From the NCBI GenBank assembly GCA_902826155.1, contig CADEDU010000053.1, positions 1 to 6,478 on the forward strand: DNA of 6,478 nt. The letters are read 5' to 3'. A model generated the notes under the pieces. That model did no database searches and was not told where the DNA came from. It was given only the letters and a program-made list of their open reading frames with translations. The DNA comes from an uncultured beta proteobacterium (GTDB lineage Bacteria > Pseudomonadota > Gammaproteobacteria > Burkholderiales > SG8-39). This document shows positions 1-5,815 of this stretch, piece after piece; the first letter of the stretch is position 1; each line of letters opens with the position of its first letter. The translations under genes were made by a program, and so were the position numbers.

Positions 1-16
1 CGTTAGCCGTCAACCG

Positions 17-40
17 ATGCATCTGCTCAGCGCGACATGA
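17..40 (+). other. Seven-codon leader ORF overlapping the HNH start
   Basis: ATG at 17 opens a frame encoding MHLLSAT and stops at TGA 38-40. That stop overlaps the ATG (37-39) of the HNH gene in an ATGA arrangement. The HNH start itself has no purine-rich Shine-Dalgarno sequence, so ribosomes terminating on this mini-ORF could restart there. Short leader ORFs are known to help expression of integron cassettes that lack their own ribosome site, for example the short ORF in attI1. Here the role is inference. The mini-ORF also lacks a visible Shine-Dalgarno sequence. Confidence 0.3.
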
Positions 41-723
41 TCCGCCCGGCCATTCCTAGGGACACGGAGCTACAGGTGCTCACGCGTTGCCGCCGGCGCT
101 GCGCGCTTTGCTTCTTTCTCGACTTTCAAACCCAAGTAACTCGAGGCCAACTGGCGCATATCGATCGCGATCCTCTGAACAACTCGCCCACCAACCTCGC
201 TTATTTGTGTCTTAAGCATCATGATGAATATGACACTGTACCGCGGCAAACTAAGAAATTCCGACCCGAGGAGTTGACGCAGGCCCGAGCCGATCTTGAA
301 GAATGGGTTGACAAACACTCGTCGCTGGAACCCGGCCCTATGGAAAAGCGCGAAATCCCAGAAGCTACCGAACGCGTGCCCTTGGAGGTGTATGACCGGC
401 GTCTTCCGGTCTACCGGGCATTCCATCGGTTCGTACTCGCGGTGCTACGCGATGCCAAAGTTCAAGGGGAAGAGCTGGATCTCTTTCTCAAAGACACTCA
501 TGATGCACTCTTTCTATTCGGCGAGACGATTGAGGTCTACCTCAATACAATCTTCACAAGAGCAGTAGAGCTCCGCGCCCAAGAGCGAACAGCAGCGAAT
601 GTTGCGCGGCTGAGTGAGACCGAATGGGCCGAAGTACGAAACAAAATGACCGATTCCCTTTTGTGGTTCAGCGAGCAACTGCAGAACGGCAAGGCCACCT
701 TTTACCCATATTTGAAGATTTGA
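37..723 (+). CDS. HNH endonuclease-domain protein with C-terminal helical module
   Basis: This 228-residue protein has an N-terminal HNH nuclease fold. A zinc-knuckle pair C22-x2-C25 is followed by AHID (H41), then NNSPTNL (N53) and LCLKHH (C58, H61, H62). In HNH families such residues bind the structural zinc and form the metal-dependent nicking site, so the likely activity is DNA cleavage. The arrangement GQ-AHI-...-NN-..-NL-LCL-HHDEYD is typical of small HNH proteins. Residues about 118-228 form a separate, mostly helical part: YDRRLPVYRAF, a central FLFGETIEVYLN, and a final F-x-PYLKI. From memory it resembles an uncharacterised module found in many small bacterial proteins, often beside membrane helices; none are present here. 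The start is the first ATG after an in-frame stop at 4-6. The gene appears to be a cassette cargo, and phage defence is a possible but unproven role. The HNH assignment is secure; substrate and biology are unknown. Confidence 0.85.
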   Translation: MIRPAIPRDTELQVLTRCRRRCALCFFLDFQTQVTRGQLAHIDRDPLNNSPTNLAYLCLKHHDEYDTVPRQTKKFRPEELTQARADLEEWVDKHSSLEPGPMEKREIPEATERVPLEVYDRRLPVYRAFHRFVLAVLRDAKVQGEELDLFLKDTHDALFLFGETIEVYLNTIFTRAVELRAQERTAANVARLSETEWAEVRNKMTDSLLWFSEQLQNGKATFYPYLKI

Positions 724-731
724 ACGGCGAC

Positions 732-790
732 GGCTAACAACCATTTGCAGCCGACGCCCTCGAGCGGGCTTCGCTGGCTCACGGTGCCCT
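732..790 (+). other. attC-like recombination site (integron 59-base element)
   Basis: Seen: GGCTAAC (732-738, R''-like) runs into AACAA and, after a spacer, AGCCGACGCCC (749-759, L''-like). A 6-base loop follows, then GGGCTTCGCTGGCT (766-779, L'-like). The outer AGCC pairs with GGCT and the inner CCC with GGG, with unpaired bases between, which suits the bulged hairpin that integrases recognise on the bottom strand. The run TAACAA-N-TT-AGCCGACGCC is close to the classic attC left half as I remember it. The right R' box is poor in place (G784 then TGCCC), as expected if this is the last cassette and the matching TTAGCC sits at the left end of the unit (3-8). A second degenerate candidate for R' is GCTAGCG at 796-802. 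Structure prediction and attC model scoring were not possible here. Confidence 0.5.
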
Positions 791-826
791 CATCCGCTAG
801 CGCTACGTCGTTCGCCGCTGAAATGG

Positions 827-838
827 GGTTGCGCAACC
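827..838. repeat. Perfect 12-base palindrome
   Basis: GGTTGCGCAACC equals its own reverse complement. It lies between the HNH cassette and the livF stop, with ATGGGG on both sides (823-828 and 840-845). It could be a protein-binding site or a chance palindrome; nothing links it to a promoter. Confidence 0.3.
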
Positions 839-847
839 GATGGGGCC

Positions 848-916
848 ATGATTGCCGAAACGTCTCAGTACAACGCGGTGGACGCGGTGACCGCCTGTTG
901 GAAGGCGCACGGTTAG
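848..916 (+). other. Possible 22-codon ORF or gene remnant
   Basis: ATG 848 opens MIAETSQYNAVDAVTACWKAHG and stops at TAG 914-916, inside the GTTAGCC at 912-918. The codons are mostly G/C-ending, like the chromosomal genes, and the frame is open upstream across the putative cassette end. It may be the 3' tail of a chromosomal gene cut by cassette insertion, a tiny cassette ORF, or chance. No ribosome site is evident and I recognise no homologue. Confidence 0.15.
871..900. repeat. Bulged inverted repeat downstream of livF
   Basis: CAACGCGGT (871-879) pairs with ACCGC (890-894) and GTTG (897-900). This gives a 9-bp stem with a 2-base bulge (895-896) and a 10-base loop. It lies about 36 bases beyond the livF stop on the transcribed side. 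It has no T-run, so it is a weak intrinsic-terminator candidate for the liv operon. It also contains an 11-base palindrome, GCGGTGACCGC (884-894), and it sits before the second GTTAGCC (912-918), so it might instead be part of a degenerate attC site. Confidence 0.3.
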
Positions 917-936
917 CCGAGTTGCGCGCCGGCCTC

Positions 937-1632
937 TCAGAAATAGCGCCACAGATCAGACCGGTTCTGCAGCGCGCTGGCCGCGGTGTCGAGCGCGATC
1001 TTCCCGGTCTTGATCACGATCGCGCGCTCGACGATCCCCAGCGCGGCGAGCACATTCTGCTCCACCAGGATTACCGCGGCGCCGAGCTTCTCGTTGATCG
1101 TCACCAGGCTCTTGAGCACCGTCTGCGCGACCACCGGCGACAGGCCGGCCGTGGGTTCGTCGAGCAAAATGGCCTTGGGCTGGCGCATCAGTGCCATGCC
1201 CACCGCCAGCATCTGCTGCTGGCCGCCGCTCAGTGATCCGGCGCGTTGTTCGCGGCGCTCGCGCAGGATGGGAAAGATCTCGAACACCGAATCGATGGTC
1301 TGCGGGGCCGTCTGCATGCCCGCGATGCGCAGGCACTGCTCGACCGCCAGGCTCGGGAACACGTTGCGCGACTGCGGCACGAACCCGATGCCGTGCTGAA
1401 CGTTGCGGTGCGTGGCCCCCGGCTCGATCGCGTGGCCCTCGAAGCGCACGCTGCCGGATACGTCTTCGATCGCGCCGATCAGTGCTTTGAGCAGCGTCGA
1501 TTTGCCCGAGCCGTTGTGTCCGAAGATGCCGATGCGCCGTCCGCTGTCGAGCGTGAGGGTGACGTCGTCGACTGCGGTGAGCGTGCCGTAGCGCGCACTC
1601 AGCCCCGACACTTCGAATAGCGGCCCGCTCAT
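937..1632 (-). CDS. livF: LivF-type ABC transporter ATP-binding protein
   Basis: A 231-residue cytoplasmic ATPase, one of the two nucleotide-binding subunits powering a HAAT-family importer for branched-chain amino acids or related compounds. Visible motifs: Walker A GHNGSGKS (38-45), Q-loop at Q87 in VPQ, signature LSGGQQ (134-139), Walker B ILLDEP (155-160), and D-loop AGLS. The switch position reads VEQN, with Q192 where most ABC proteins have histidine. VEQN is the usual LivF form, in contrast to VEH in LivG, and separates the two paralogues. The ATG overlaps the livG stop as ATGA, which implies translational coupling. An upstream in-frame ATG (1740) lies inside livG and would add 36 residues that look like out-of-frame translation, so I reject it. 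Length is near the usual 230-240. It is the last gene of the operon. Confidence 0.95.
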   Translation of the reverse strand: MSGPLFEVSGLSARYGTLTAVDDVTLTLDSGRRIGIFGHNGSGKSTLLKALIGAIEDVSGSVRFEGHAIEPGATHRNVQHGIGFVPQSRNVFPSLAVEQCLRIAGMQTAPQTIDSVFEIFPILRERREQRAGSLSGGQQQMLAVGMALMRQPKAILLDEPTAGLSPVVAQTVLKSLVTINEKLGAAVILVEQNVLAALGIVERAIVIKTGKIALDTAASALQNRSDLWRYF

Positions 1633-2393
1633 ACCGGTGCGCCGAAGTAGAGCTCGGTCAGCCGCGGATCGGCCATCAACTTCTCGACCGCACCCTCGGC
1701 GATCACCGCGCCGTTGAACATGAAGACGGCGCGGCTGCACAGCTCGCGCACGAACGACACGTTGTGCTCGACGATGACGATGGCCTTGCCGGTCGCCGCC
1801 TGTGCGGCAATCACCGCCTTGATCTTGTCGAACAGATGGCCCGAGACGCCCGCGAGCGGTTCGTCGAGCAGCAGCACGTGCCCCTCGTTCATGATCGCGC
1901 GCGCGATTCCGACCAGTTTCTGCTGGCCGTAGGAGAGCTCGCCCGGAATCGCGTCGGCCCGGTGATCCAAGCCGACCAGCTCCAGCGCGCGTATCGCCGT
2001 GTCGCGACTGCGCGATTCGGCGCGTTGCACCCGGCCCGGCTTAAAGGCGATGTTGGTCAGATGTTCGCCCGGGTAGTCGCGCGCGCCGATGATCAGGTTA
2101 TCGAGGATCGACAGGCTCGCGAACAGGCGGGTGTGCTGCCAGGTGCGGGCAATGCCCAGGGCGGCACGGTCGTGGACGGCCAGGTGTTCGGCGCGCTGAC
2201 CATTTACTGATACCGAGCCGGCGTCAGCGCGCAGCACGCCGGTGATCAGGTTGAAGAGCGTGGTCTTGCCCGCGCCGTTCGGCCCGATCAGACCTACCAG
2301 TTCGCCGCCGGCAACTTCGAGCGTGACGTTGTCGGCCGCAACGATGCCGCCGAAGCGTTTCGACATGCCGCTCACGTGCAGCACCCGACTCAC
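1629..2393 (-). CDS. livG: LivG-type ABC transporter ATP-binding protein
   Basis: A 254-residue ATPase, close to the E. coli LivG length as I recall it, pairing with LivF on the cytoplasmic face of LivHM. Motifs: Walker A GPNGAGKT (37-44), Q-loop in RTWQ (Q86), the LivG-style signature LSYGQQ (153-158), Walker B LLLDEP (174-179), and switch histidine H210 in VEHN. The insert between Q-loop and signature and the ending LTELYFG are also typical. I place the start at GTG 2393. It has a strong Shine-Dalgarno AGGGAGG (2406-2400) six bases upstream and overlaps the livM stop as GTGA. An ATG at 2366 would remove nine residues before the first conserved strand. The frame stays open far upstream through livM, but that translation is Arg-rich nonsense and not part of the protein. 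Confidence 0.95.
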   Translation of the reverse strand: MSRVLHVSGMSKRFGGIVAADNVTLEVAGGELVGLIGPNGAGKTTLFNLITGVLRADAGSVSVNGQRAEHLAVHDRAALGIARTWQHTRLFASLSILDNLIIGARDYPGEHLTNIAFKPGRVQRAESRSRDTAIRALELVGLDHRADAIPGELSYGQQKLVGIARAIMNEGHVLLLDEPLAGVSGHLFDKIKAVIAAQAATGKAIVIVEHNVSFVRELCSRAVFMFNGAVIAEGAVEKLMADPRLTELYFGAPV

Positions 2394-3313
2394 CGCGCGC
2401 CTCCCTGGCTCTGCGCGGCCTTGCGAGCGCCGCGGCTGGTCCAGGCCTCCAGCCCGCCGCCGGCGCGCCTGCCACCCATCAGCCCTTGCGGGCGCCAGAA
2501 GATGAAGAACATGACCAGCGCGGTGAAGATCACGCCTTGCAGCGGACCCAGCACCGAGATGGGCAGATCGAGAAATCGCACCAGCTCCGGCAGCACCGTG
2601 AGGATGATCGCGCCGACGACGGGGCCCCACGTGGTGGCGGCGCCGCCCACGACCACCATCGTCAACAGCGCGGCCGACGTGAAGATGCCGAACTGCTCCG
2701 GCGTGAGGAACTGATAGAAGTGCGCATACAGCGCGCCGGCCAGACCCGCCAGGCCGGAGCCGAGGGCAACGATCGCCACCTTGATACGCACCGGGTTGCG
2801 CCCGAGCGCGCTGAATGCTTCCTCGTCGTTGCGCATCGCCGTGATCGCTCGCCCGTAGGGTCCATGCACCAGTCGATGCACCAGATACACCGCAGCCACG
2901 GCCACGAGCACGATGAACACCAGGAACCACTGCCGCCGGTACGGGCCTTCGATCAGCGATGGAATGTTGGTCAGTCCGTTCGCGCCACCGGTGAACTGCA
3001 CCGTGTTGATGATGTGCACCAGCCCAAGCTGGAATCCGAGCGTCGCGATTACGAGGTAGTCGCCCGAGACGCGTAGCGCCGGAATCGACACGAACATCGA
3101 GCTGAGCATCGCGATCGCGACGCCGATGATGATCGCCAGCGGAATCGGAATGCCGGTCCACATTGCCAGCAGCGCCGACGCATAGCCGCCGATGGCGAAA
3201 AAGACCGGATGCGCCACGCTCACCAGGCCGCCGTATCCGAGAATGAGATTGAAGCCGCAGGCGAGGATGACGTTGAGCGCGGTGAGGATCGCGACGGTGT
3301 AGACGTAGGACAT
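2390..3313 (-). CDS. livM: LivM-type branched-chain amino acid ABC permease
   Basis: A 307-residue inner-membrane permease (BPD_transp_2 family) that forms the translocation channel with LivH. About eight to ten hydrophobic segments span residues 5-275. Family landmarks: GYGGLVSVAHPVFFAIGGY (26-44); the cytoplasmic coupling loop GRAITAMRNDEEAFSALG (154-171) running into a glycine-rich helix SGLAGLAGALYA, which contacts the ATPases; GGAATTWGPVVGA (223-235); and the closing WRPQGLMG (273-280). A polar, basic tail of about 27 residues follows. The ATG lies five bases after the livH stop, with GGAG (3328-3325) as a rather distant ribosome site, so coupling to livH translation is likely. Confidence 0.95.
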   Translation of the reverse strand: MSYVYTVAILTALNVILACGFNLILGYGGLVSVAHPVFFAIGGYASALLAMWTGIPIPLAIIIGVAIAMLSSMFVSIPALRVSGDYLVIATLGFQLGLVHIINTVQFTGGANGLTNIPSLIEGPYRRQWFLVFIVLVAVAAVYLVHRLVHGPYGRAITAMRNDEEAFSALGRNPVRIKVAIVALGSGLAGLAGALYAHFYQFLTPEQFGIFTSAALLTMVVVGGAATTWGPVVGAIILTVLPELVRFLDLPISVLGPLQGVIFTALVMFFIFWRPQGLMGGRRAGGGLEAWTSRGARKAAQSQGGAR

Positions 3314-3318
3314 CGCGT

Positions 3319-4305
3319 TCAGCGCTCCGGCGGCGCGGGAACTGCGCTCGTTTGCGCCGGTGCGGGCGTGCCGCTTGCTGGCTGTGCGTCATCGGCCGCT
3401 TGCGCAGGCCGCCGATCGAGGCGGATGCGCGAGGGCAGCACCACGCCGCGCGGAAACAGCATGATCGCGATGAAGATCAACACGTAGGCGAGGAGCGCCT
3501 GCCATTTCGACTCGATGACCAGGATGCTGAACGCCTGAACGACGCTCAGGATCACCGCGACCACCCCCGCCGCGAACACGTTGCCAAGCCCGGCAAGAAT
3601 CGTCGCGATGACGTTGTAGATCAGCAACTGCGTGAGGGGCGTCGAGGGAAAGAGCGCGGCCTTGGTGCCGAACAGGTACATGCACGCGACCACCAGCACG
3701 CCCGCGAGCAGCATCGCGATGATGTACATGCGACGCGGGTTGATGCCGTAGGCGGCCGCGAGGTCGGGATTGTCGGCCACCGCCAGCAGGCGTTGCCCGG
3801 TGCGGGTGCGATGGATGAACAGGTACAGCCCTGCAACGAGCACCGCTGTCGTTCCAAGGGAGGTCAGATCCCATTGGCTGACCGCAATCGGGCCCACCAG
3901 CGTGACGGGCGAGATGATCTCGGCGGTGAGCGTCTTCGGTTCGGTGCCGAACACCAGCTCGGCGAGGTAGATCGCGAACTGGGCGAACATGATCGTGAAG
4001 ATGAAATAGGTGAGCACCGTCGACTTGCGCCGGCGCAGCACGTCGAACGCGTAGCGCTCCAGCGCCCACGACACCAGCAGCGTGACCGCCAGCGCGGCGG
4101 CGAGGCCTGCGATCAGCGGCAGCTCGATCACGCGAAATGCGACGTACATCGCGTAGTACGCCACCACCATCACGCCGGCCTGGGCGAAATTCCAGACCTG
4201 ATTGACCTTCAGCACCAGCGCGAAGGCAATGGCCGACAGGCAGTAGAAGCTCGCCGTGGCGAGGCCCGTCCACGCGAGCTGCGCGATCAGCGCGGCGTCG
4301 AACAT
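3319..4305 (-). CDS. livH: LivH-type branched-chain amino acid ABC permease
   Basis: A 328-residue inner-membrane permease, the partner of LivM. Hydrophobic helices run from about residue 8 to 287. The N-terminal LKVNQVWNFAQAGVMVVAYY (32-51) matches the LivH pattern in which an Asn-Phe-Ala-Gln/His stretch precedes a small-residue helix. The coupling loop GQRLLAVADNPDLAAAYGINPRRMY (170-194) is clear. It is divergent in two places: the helix after the loop reads LLAGVLVVACMY rather than the usual Gly-rich form, and the GLGN segment continues FAAGVVAVILSVVQ (Q257 where a Glu is common). A 30-residue Pro/Ala/Gln-rich tail (299-328) goes beyond the usual end. No good Shine-Dalgarno precedes the ATG. 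The gene lies 95 bases downstream of the binding-protein gene. Confidence 0.93.
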   Translation of the reverse strand: MFDAALIAQLAWTGLATASFYCLSAIAFALVLKVNQVWNFAQAGVMVVAYYAMYVAFRVIELPLIAGLAAALAVTLLVSWALERYAFDVLRRRKSTVLTYFIFTIMFAQFAIYLAELVFGTEPKTLTAEIISPVTLVGPIAVSQWDLTSLGTTAVLVAGLYLFIHRTRTGQRLLAVADNPDLAAAYGINPRRMYIIAMLLAGVLVVACMYLFGTKAALFPSTPLTQLLIYNVIATILAGLGNVFAAGVVAVILSVVQAFSILVIESKWQALLAYVLIFIAIMLFPRGVVLPSRIRLDRRPAQAADDAQPASGTPAPAQTSAVPAPPER

Positions 4306-4400
4306 GACGGCGGTTCAGTCGGAGGGTTCGACGCGCCGACGCGGCAGGGTCGCCGGCTCGATGTTGTCTGCCCGGCGGCCGGTATGGTGCTCAATCGAAA
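4306..4400 (-). other. Spacer between the binding-protein gene and livH
   Basis: This 95-base spacer is the only sizeable gap in the operon. It is GC-rich with several overlapping short inverted repeats (for example GCCG-CGT-CGGC in the transcribed strand) but no T-run. I see no convincing terminator or promoter. Such gaps often hold an RNA-processing or attenuating structure that lets the binding protein be made in excess; that is inference only. Confidence 0.3.
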
Positions 4401-5588
4401 CTAGTCCTGCTTGCCGACCAGCTGGAAGCGTCCGTCCTTCACCTGCCAGAAGTAGGTGGGCGAATCGACCGAGCGATCGTCCTTGAACGTCACCTTGTTT
4501 GTGAGGGGCAGATCCAATGAGCGCACCGCAAGCAGCGCCTTGCGCATGTTCTCGCCGGTGATCGGCAGTTTGTTGTCGAGGCAGTACTTGAAGAACGCCG
4601 CGACGATGTAGACCGAGTCGTAGAAGAACTGCGTATAAGGCAGGCCGTTCGGCTCGCGGTTGTGCGCCTTCTTCCAGCGCTCGAGATAGCCGGGGAGATT
4701 CTTGTTGTCTTCCACGCTGGGGGCCATGGCAGTGACCATGATCCCCTCGGCGGCCTTGCCCAGTTCCTTGATCATCTGCGGATTGAACGCGGTCTGATAG
4801 CTCGTGACCTGCACGTTCGAGCCGAGCTGGCGCAGCTGCGCCACGATCGCGGTGAAGTCGCGGATGACGCTGTGGATGTGCACAACATCGGGATTCGCCG
4901 CCCGCACCTTGAGCACCAGGCCGGTGTAGTCGGCGCGTTCGGCTTCGTACGCTTCGTACGCGACCACCTGGCCGCCGGCATCGAGAAACGACTGGCGCAC
5001 GACCTTCGCGCCTTCAACACCGGTTTCATTGTTCACGAACAGGATCGCCGCGCGGCGTTTGCCCATCTTGCCGTGCAGATACTTGCCCAGGGCGCGCATG
5101 TCGACGTCGGCGAGCGGAAACGTGGTGTAGACGTACTCGCCCAGGTTCTTGATGTCGGGCGAGTTCGCGCCGACGCTCAGCATCAGCACCTTCTCGCGAT
5201 TGGCGATCGGGGCAACGGCGCGCACCACGTTGCTGAACGCGGTGATGAACACCGGAACCTTGTCGACGCTGATCAGACGCTCGACCACGCTGATGCCGAC
5301 CTGGGGATTGGCCTGGTGATCGACGATGACCGCTTCGAGCTTGCGGCCATTGACGCCGCCCTTGGCGTTGATGTCTTCCACCGCCCAGCGAACCGCTTGC
5401 ATCTGATCGATACCGAAGATCGCGTTCGGCCCGGTGAGCGGGTCGGCCACGCCGAAGCGCAGCACGTCGCCCGCCTGCGCGAACGCCCCGCCCGCATAGG
5501 GGCTCACGCCCAGCGCCGCGAGCGCCTGGAGCACGCGCCGGCGCGTGGCCAGATCGGTATGACCGAGGGAGCGATCGATGTTCGCCAT
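4401..5588 (-). CDS. Periplasmic substrate-binding protein of HAAT ABC importer (LivK-like)
   Basis: A 395-residue type I periplasmic binding protein (Peripla_BP_6, LivJ/LivK/BraC-like) that captures the substrate and delivers it to LivHM. Residues 1-37 are a signal peptide of Tat type: TRRRVLQ (15-21) is close to S/T-R-R-x-F-L-K, followed by a hydrophobic stretch and AFA (35-37) before Q38. The mature part opens with LRFGVADPLTGPNAIFG, then AVEDINAKGGVNGRKLE, VVERLISVDKVPVFITAFSN, and the second lobe RRAAILFVNNETGVEG. There is no lipobox cysteine. The ATG is set by Shine-Dalgarno AGGAGA (5601-5596) seven bases upstream; longer open frame beyond it is non-coding in character. It is the first gene of the operon. 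The ligand cannot be told: branched-chain amino acids, amides and aromatic acids all use this family, so I give no livK symbol. Confidence 0.93.
   Translation of the reverse strand: MANIDRSLGHTDLATRRRVLQALAALGVSPYAGGAFAQAGDVLRFGVADPLTGPNAIFGIDQMQAVRWAVEDINAKGGVNGRKLEAVIVDHQANPQVGISVVERLISVDKVPVFITAFSNVVRAVAPIANREKVLMLSVGANSPDIKNLGEYVYTTFPLADVDMRALGKYLHGKMGKRRAAILFVNNETGVEGAKVVRQSFLDAGGQVVAYEAYEAERADYTGLVLKVRAANPDVVHIHSVIRDFTAIVAQLRQLGSNVQVTSYQTAFNPQMIKELGKAAEGIMVTAMAPSVEDNKNLPGYLERWKKAHNREPNGLPYTQFFYDSVYIVAAFFKYCLDNKLPITGENMRKALLAVRSLDLPLTNKVTFKDDRSVDSPTYFWQVKDGRFQLVGKQD
4944..4961 (-). repeat. In-frame 9-base tandem duplication in the binding protein
   Basis: TTCGTACGC occurs twice in perfect tandem. 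It gives AYEAYEA at residues 210-216 of the binding protein, within the inter-lobe part. A slippage duplication is the simple explanation. It keeps the frame. Confidence 0.6.
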
Positions 5589-5595
5589 GAGCGGG

Positions 5596-5601
5596 TCTCC
5601 T
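5596..5601 (-). promoter_or_regulatory. Ribosome binding site fixing the binding-protein start
   Basis: AGGAGA on the minus strand lies seven bases before ATG 5588. It is the clearest Shine-Dalgarno at the head of the operon and rules out the longer upstream reading of the same frame. Confidence 0.75.
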
Positions 5602-5618
5602 GTTTGGGGTTGCCGGCA

Positions 5619-5647
5619 AAGGTAATGGGCAATGTCCCGCGAGGCAA
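5619..5647 (-). promoter_or_regulatory. Possible sigma-70-type promoter of the liv operon
   Basis: On the minus strand TTGCCT (5647-5642) and TACCTT (5624-5619) are separated by 17 bases. They match the -35 consensus at four of six positions and the -10 at three of six. A start shortly after would give a leader of about 25 bases containing the AGGAGA ribosome site. The match is weak and other promoters in this divergent region are possible. Confidence 0.3.
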
Positions 5648-5815
5648 GCGCGGATGCGAGCGCGCCACAAGTCCATGTGTGCCGATCGCAATCGCCGCCC
5701 TGAGCATGTTGCGTGGAGCGCGGGGCGTGGAGAGAGTGAACCGGTGAGCGCGAGACCGAGAGAGGACGTACGAGCTCTGTTAGCCTCGCGCGCTCCGGTG
5801 ACCGAGCATTCGGCC

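Larger units (their letters stand above)
2..784 (+). mobile_element. Putative integron gene cassette carrying the HNH gene
   Basis: The unit has the layout of a gene cassette: GTTAGCC at 2-8, a short leader, one ORF, then GGCTAAC (732-738) starting an attC-like site 8 bases after the stop. The two 7-mers are exact reverse complements, as expected for the R' and R'' boxes of one circular cassette, where the crossover falls after the G of GTT. Joining 732-784 to TTAGCC (3-8) gives a site of about 59 bases. The cargo is visibly less GC-rich than the liv genes (31 of 60 G/C in 121-180 against 42 of 60 in 1021-1080). The right end is inferred: G783 or G784 suits the spacing, but a G near 796 or at 912 is possible. 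No integrase gene or attI site is in view. The same 7-mer also occurs at 5779-5785, so the box alone is not proof. Confidence 0.5.
5589..5815. promoter_or_regulatory. Divergent intergenic region between liv operon and oxidoreductase gene
   Basis: These 227 bases separate two genes read in opposite directions and must hold the start signals of both unless they are read from elsewhere. Apart from the liv-side signals I see no strong promoter for the rightward gene and no clear operator. GTTAGCC at 5779-5785 has no attC-like arms around it and is probably chance. Confidence 0.5.

Noticed and set aside
1204..1209. LivF Q192 in place of the switch histidine as a broken ATPase
   Set aside because: VEQN is the normal LivF form at this position, as in E. 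coli LivF, so it is a family trait and not damage.
745..1236. 163-codon open frame on the + strand overlapping livF
   Set aside because: Most of it is antisense to livF motifs and the composition is typical of a shadow frame; only the unrelated 848-916 frame was kept as a weak candidate.
1633..1740. N-terminal extension of LivF from an upstream ATG
   Set aside because: The added residues are Arg-rich and lie inside livG; the ATGA overlap at 1632 gives the normal LivF start and length.
3352..4404. 350-codon open frame on the + strand opposite livH
   Set aside because: It lies antisense to a clear LivH permease. Its translation is rich in Arg, His, Asp and Gln with no recognisable fold, as GC-rich genes produce on the opposite strand.
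4662..5747. 361-codon open frame on the + strand opposite the binding-protein gene
   Set aside because: Antisense to a well-supported binding protein; the His/Asp/Arg/Ala-rich translation has no motif.
5779..5785. Third forward GTTAGCC, as a possible attC or cassette end
   Set aside because: No L'-like arm precedes it and no GGCTAAC partner lies nearby. It shows the 7-mer can occur by chance.
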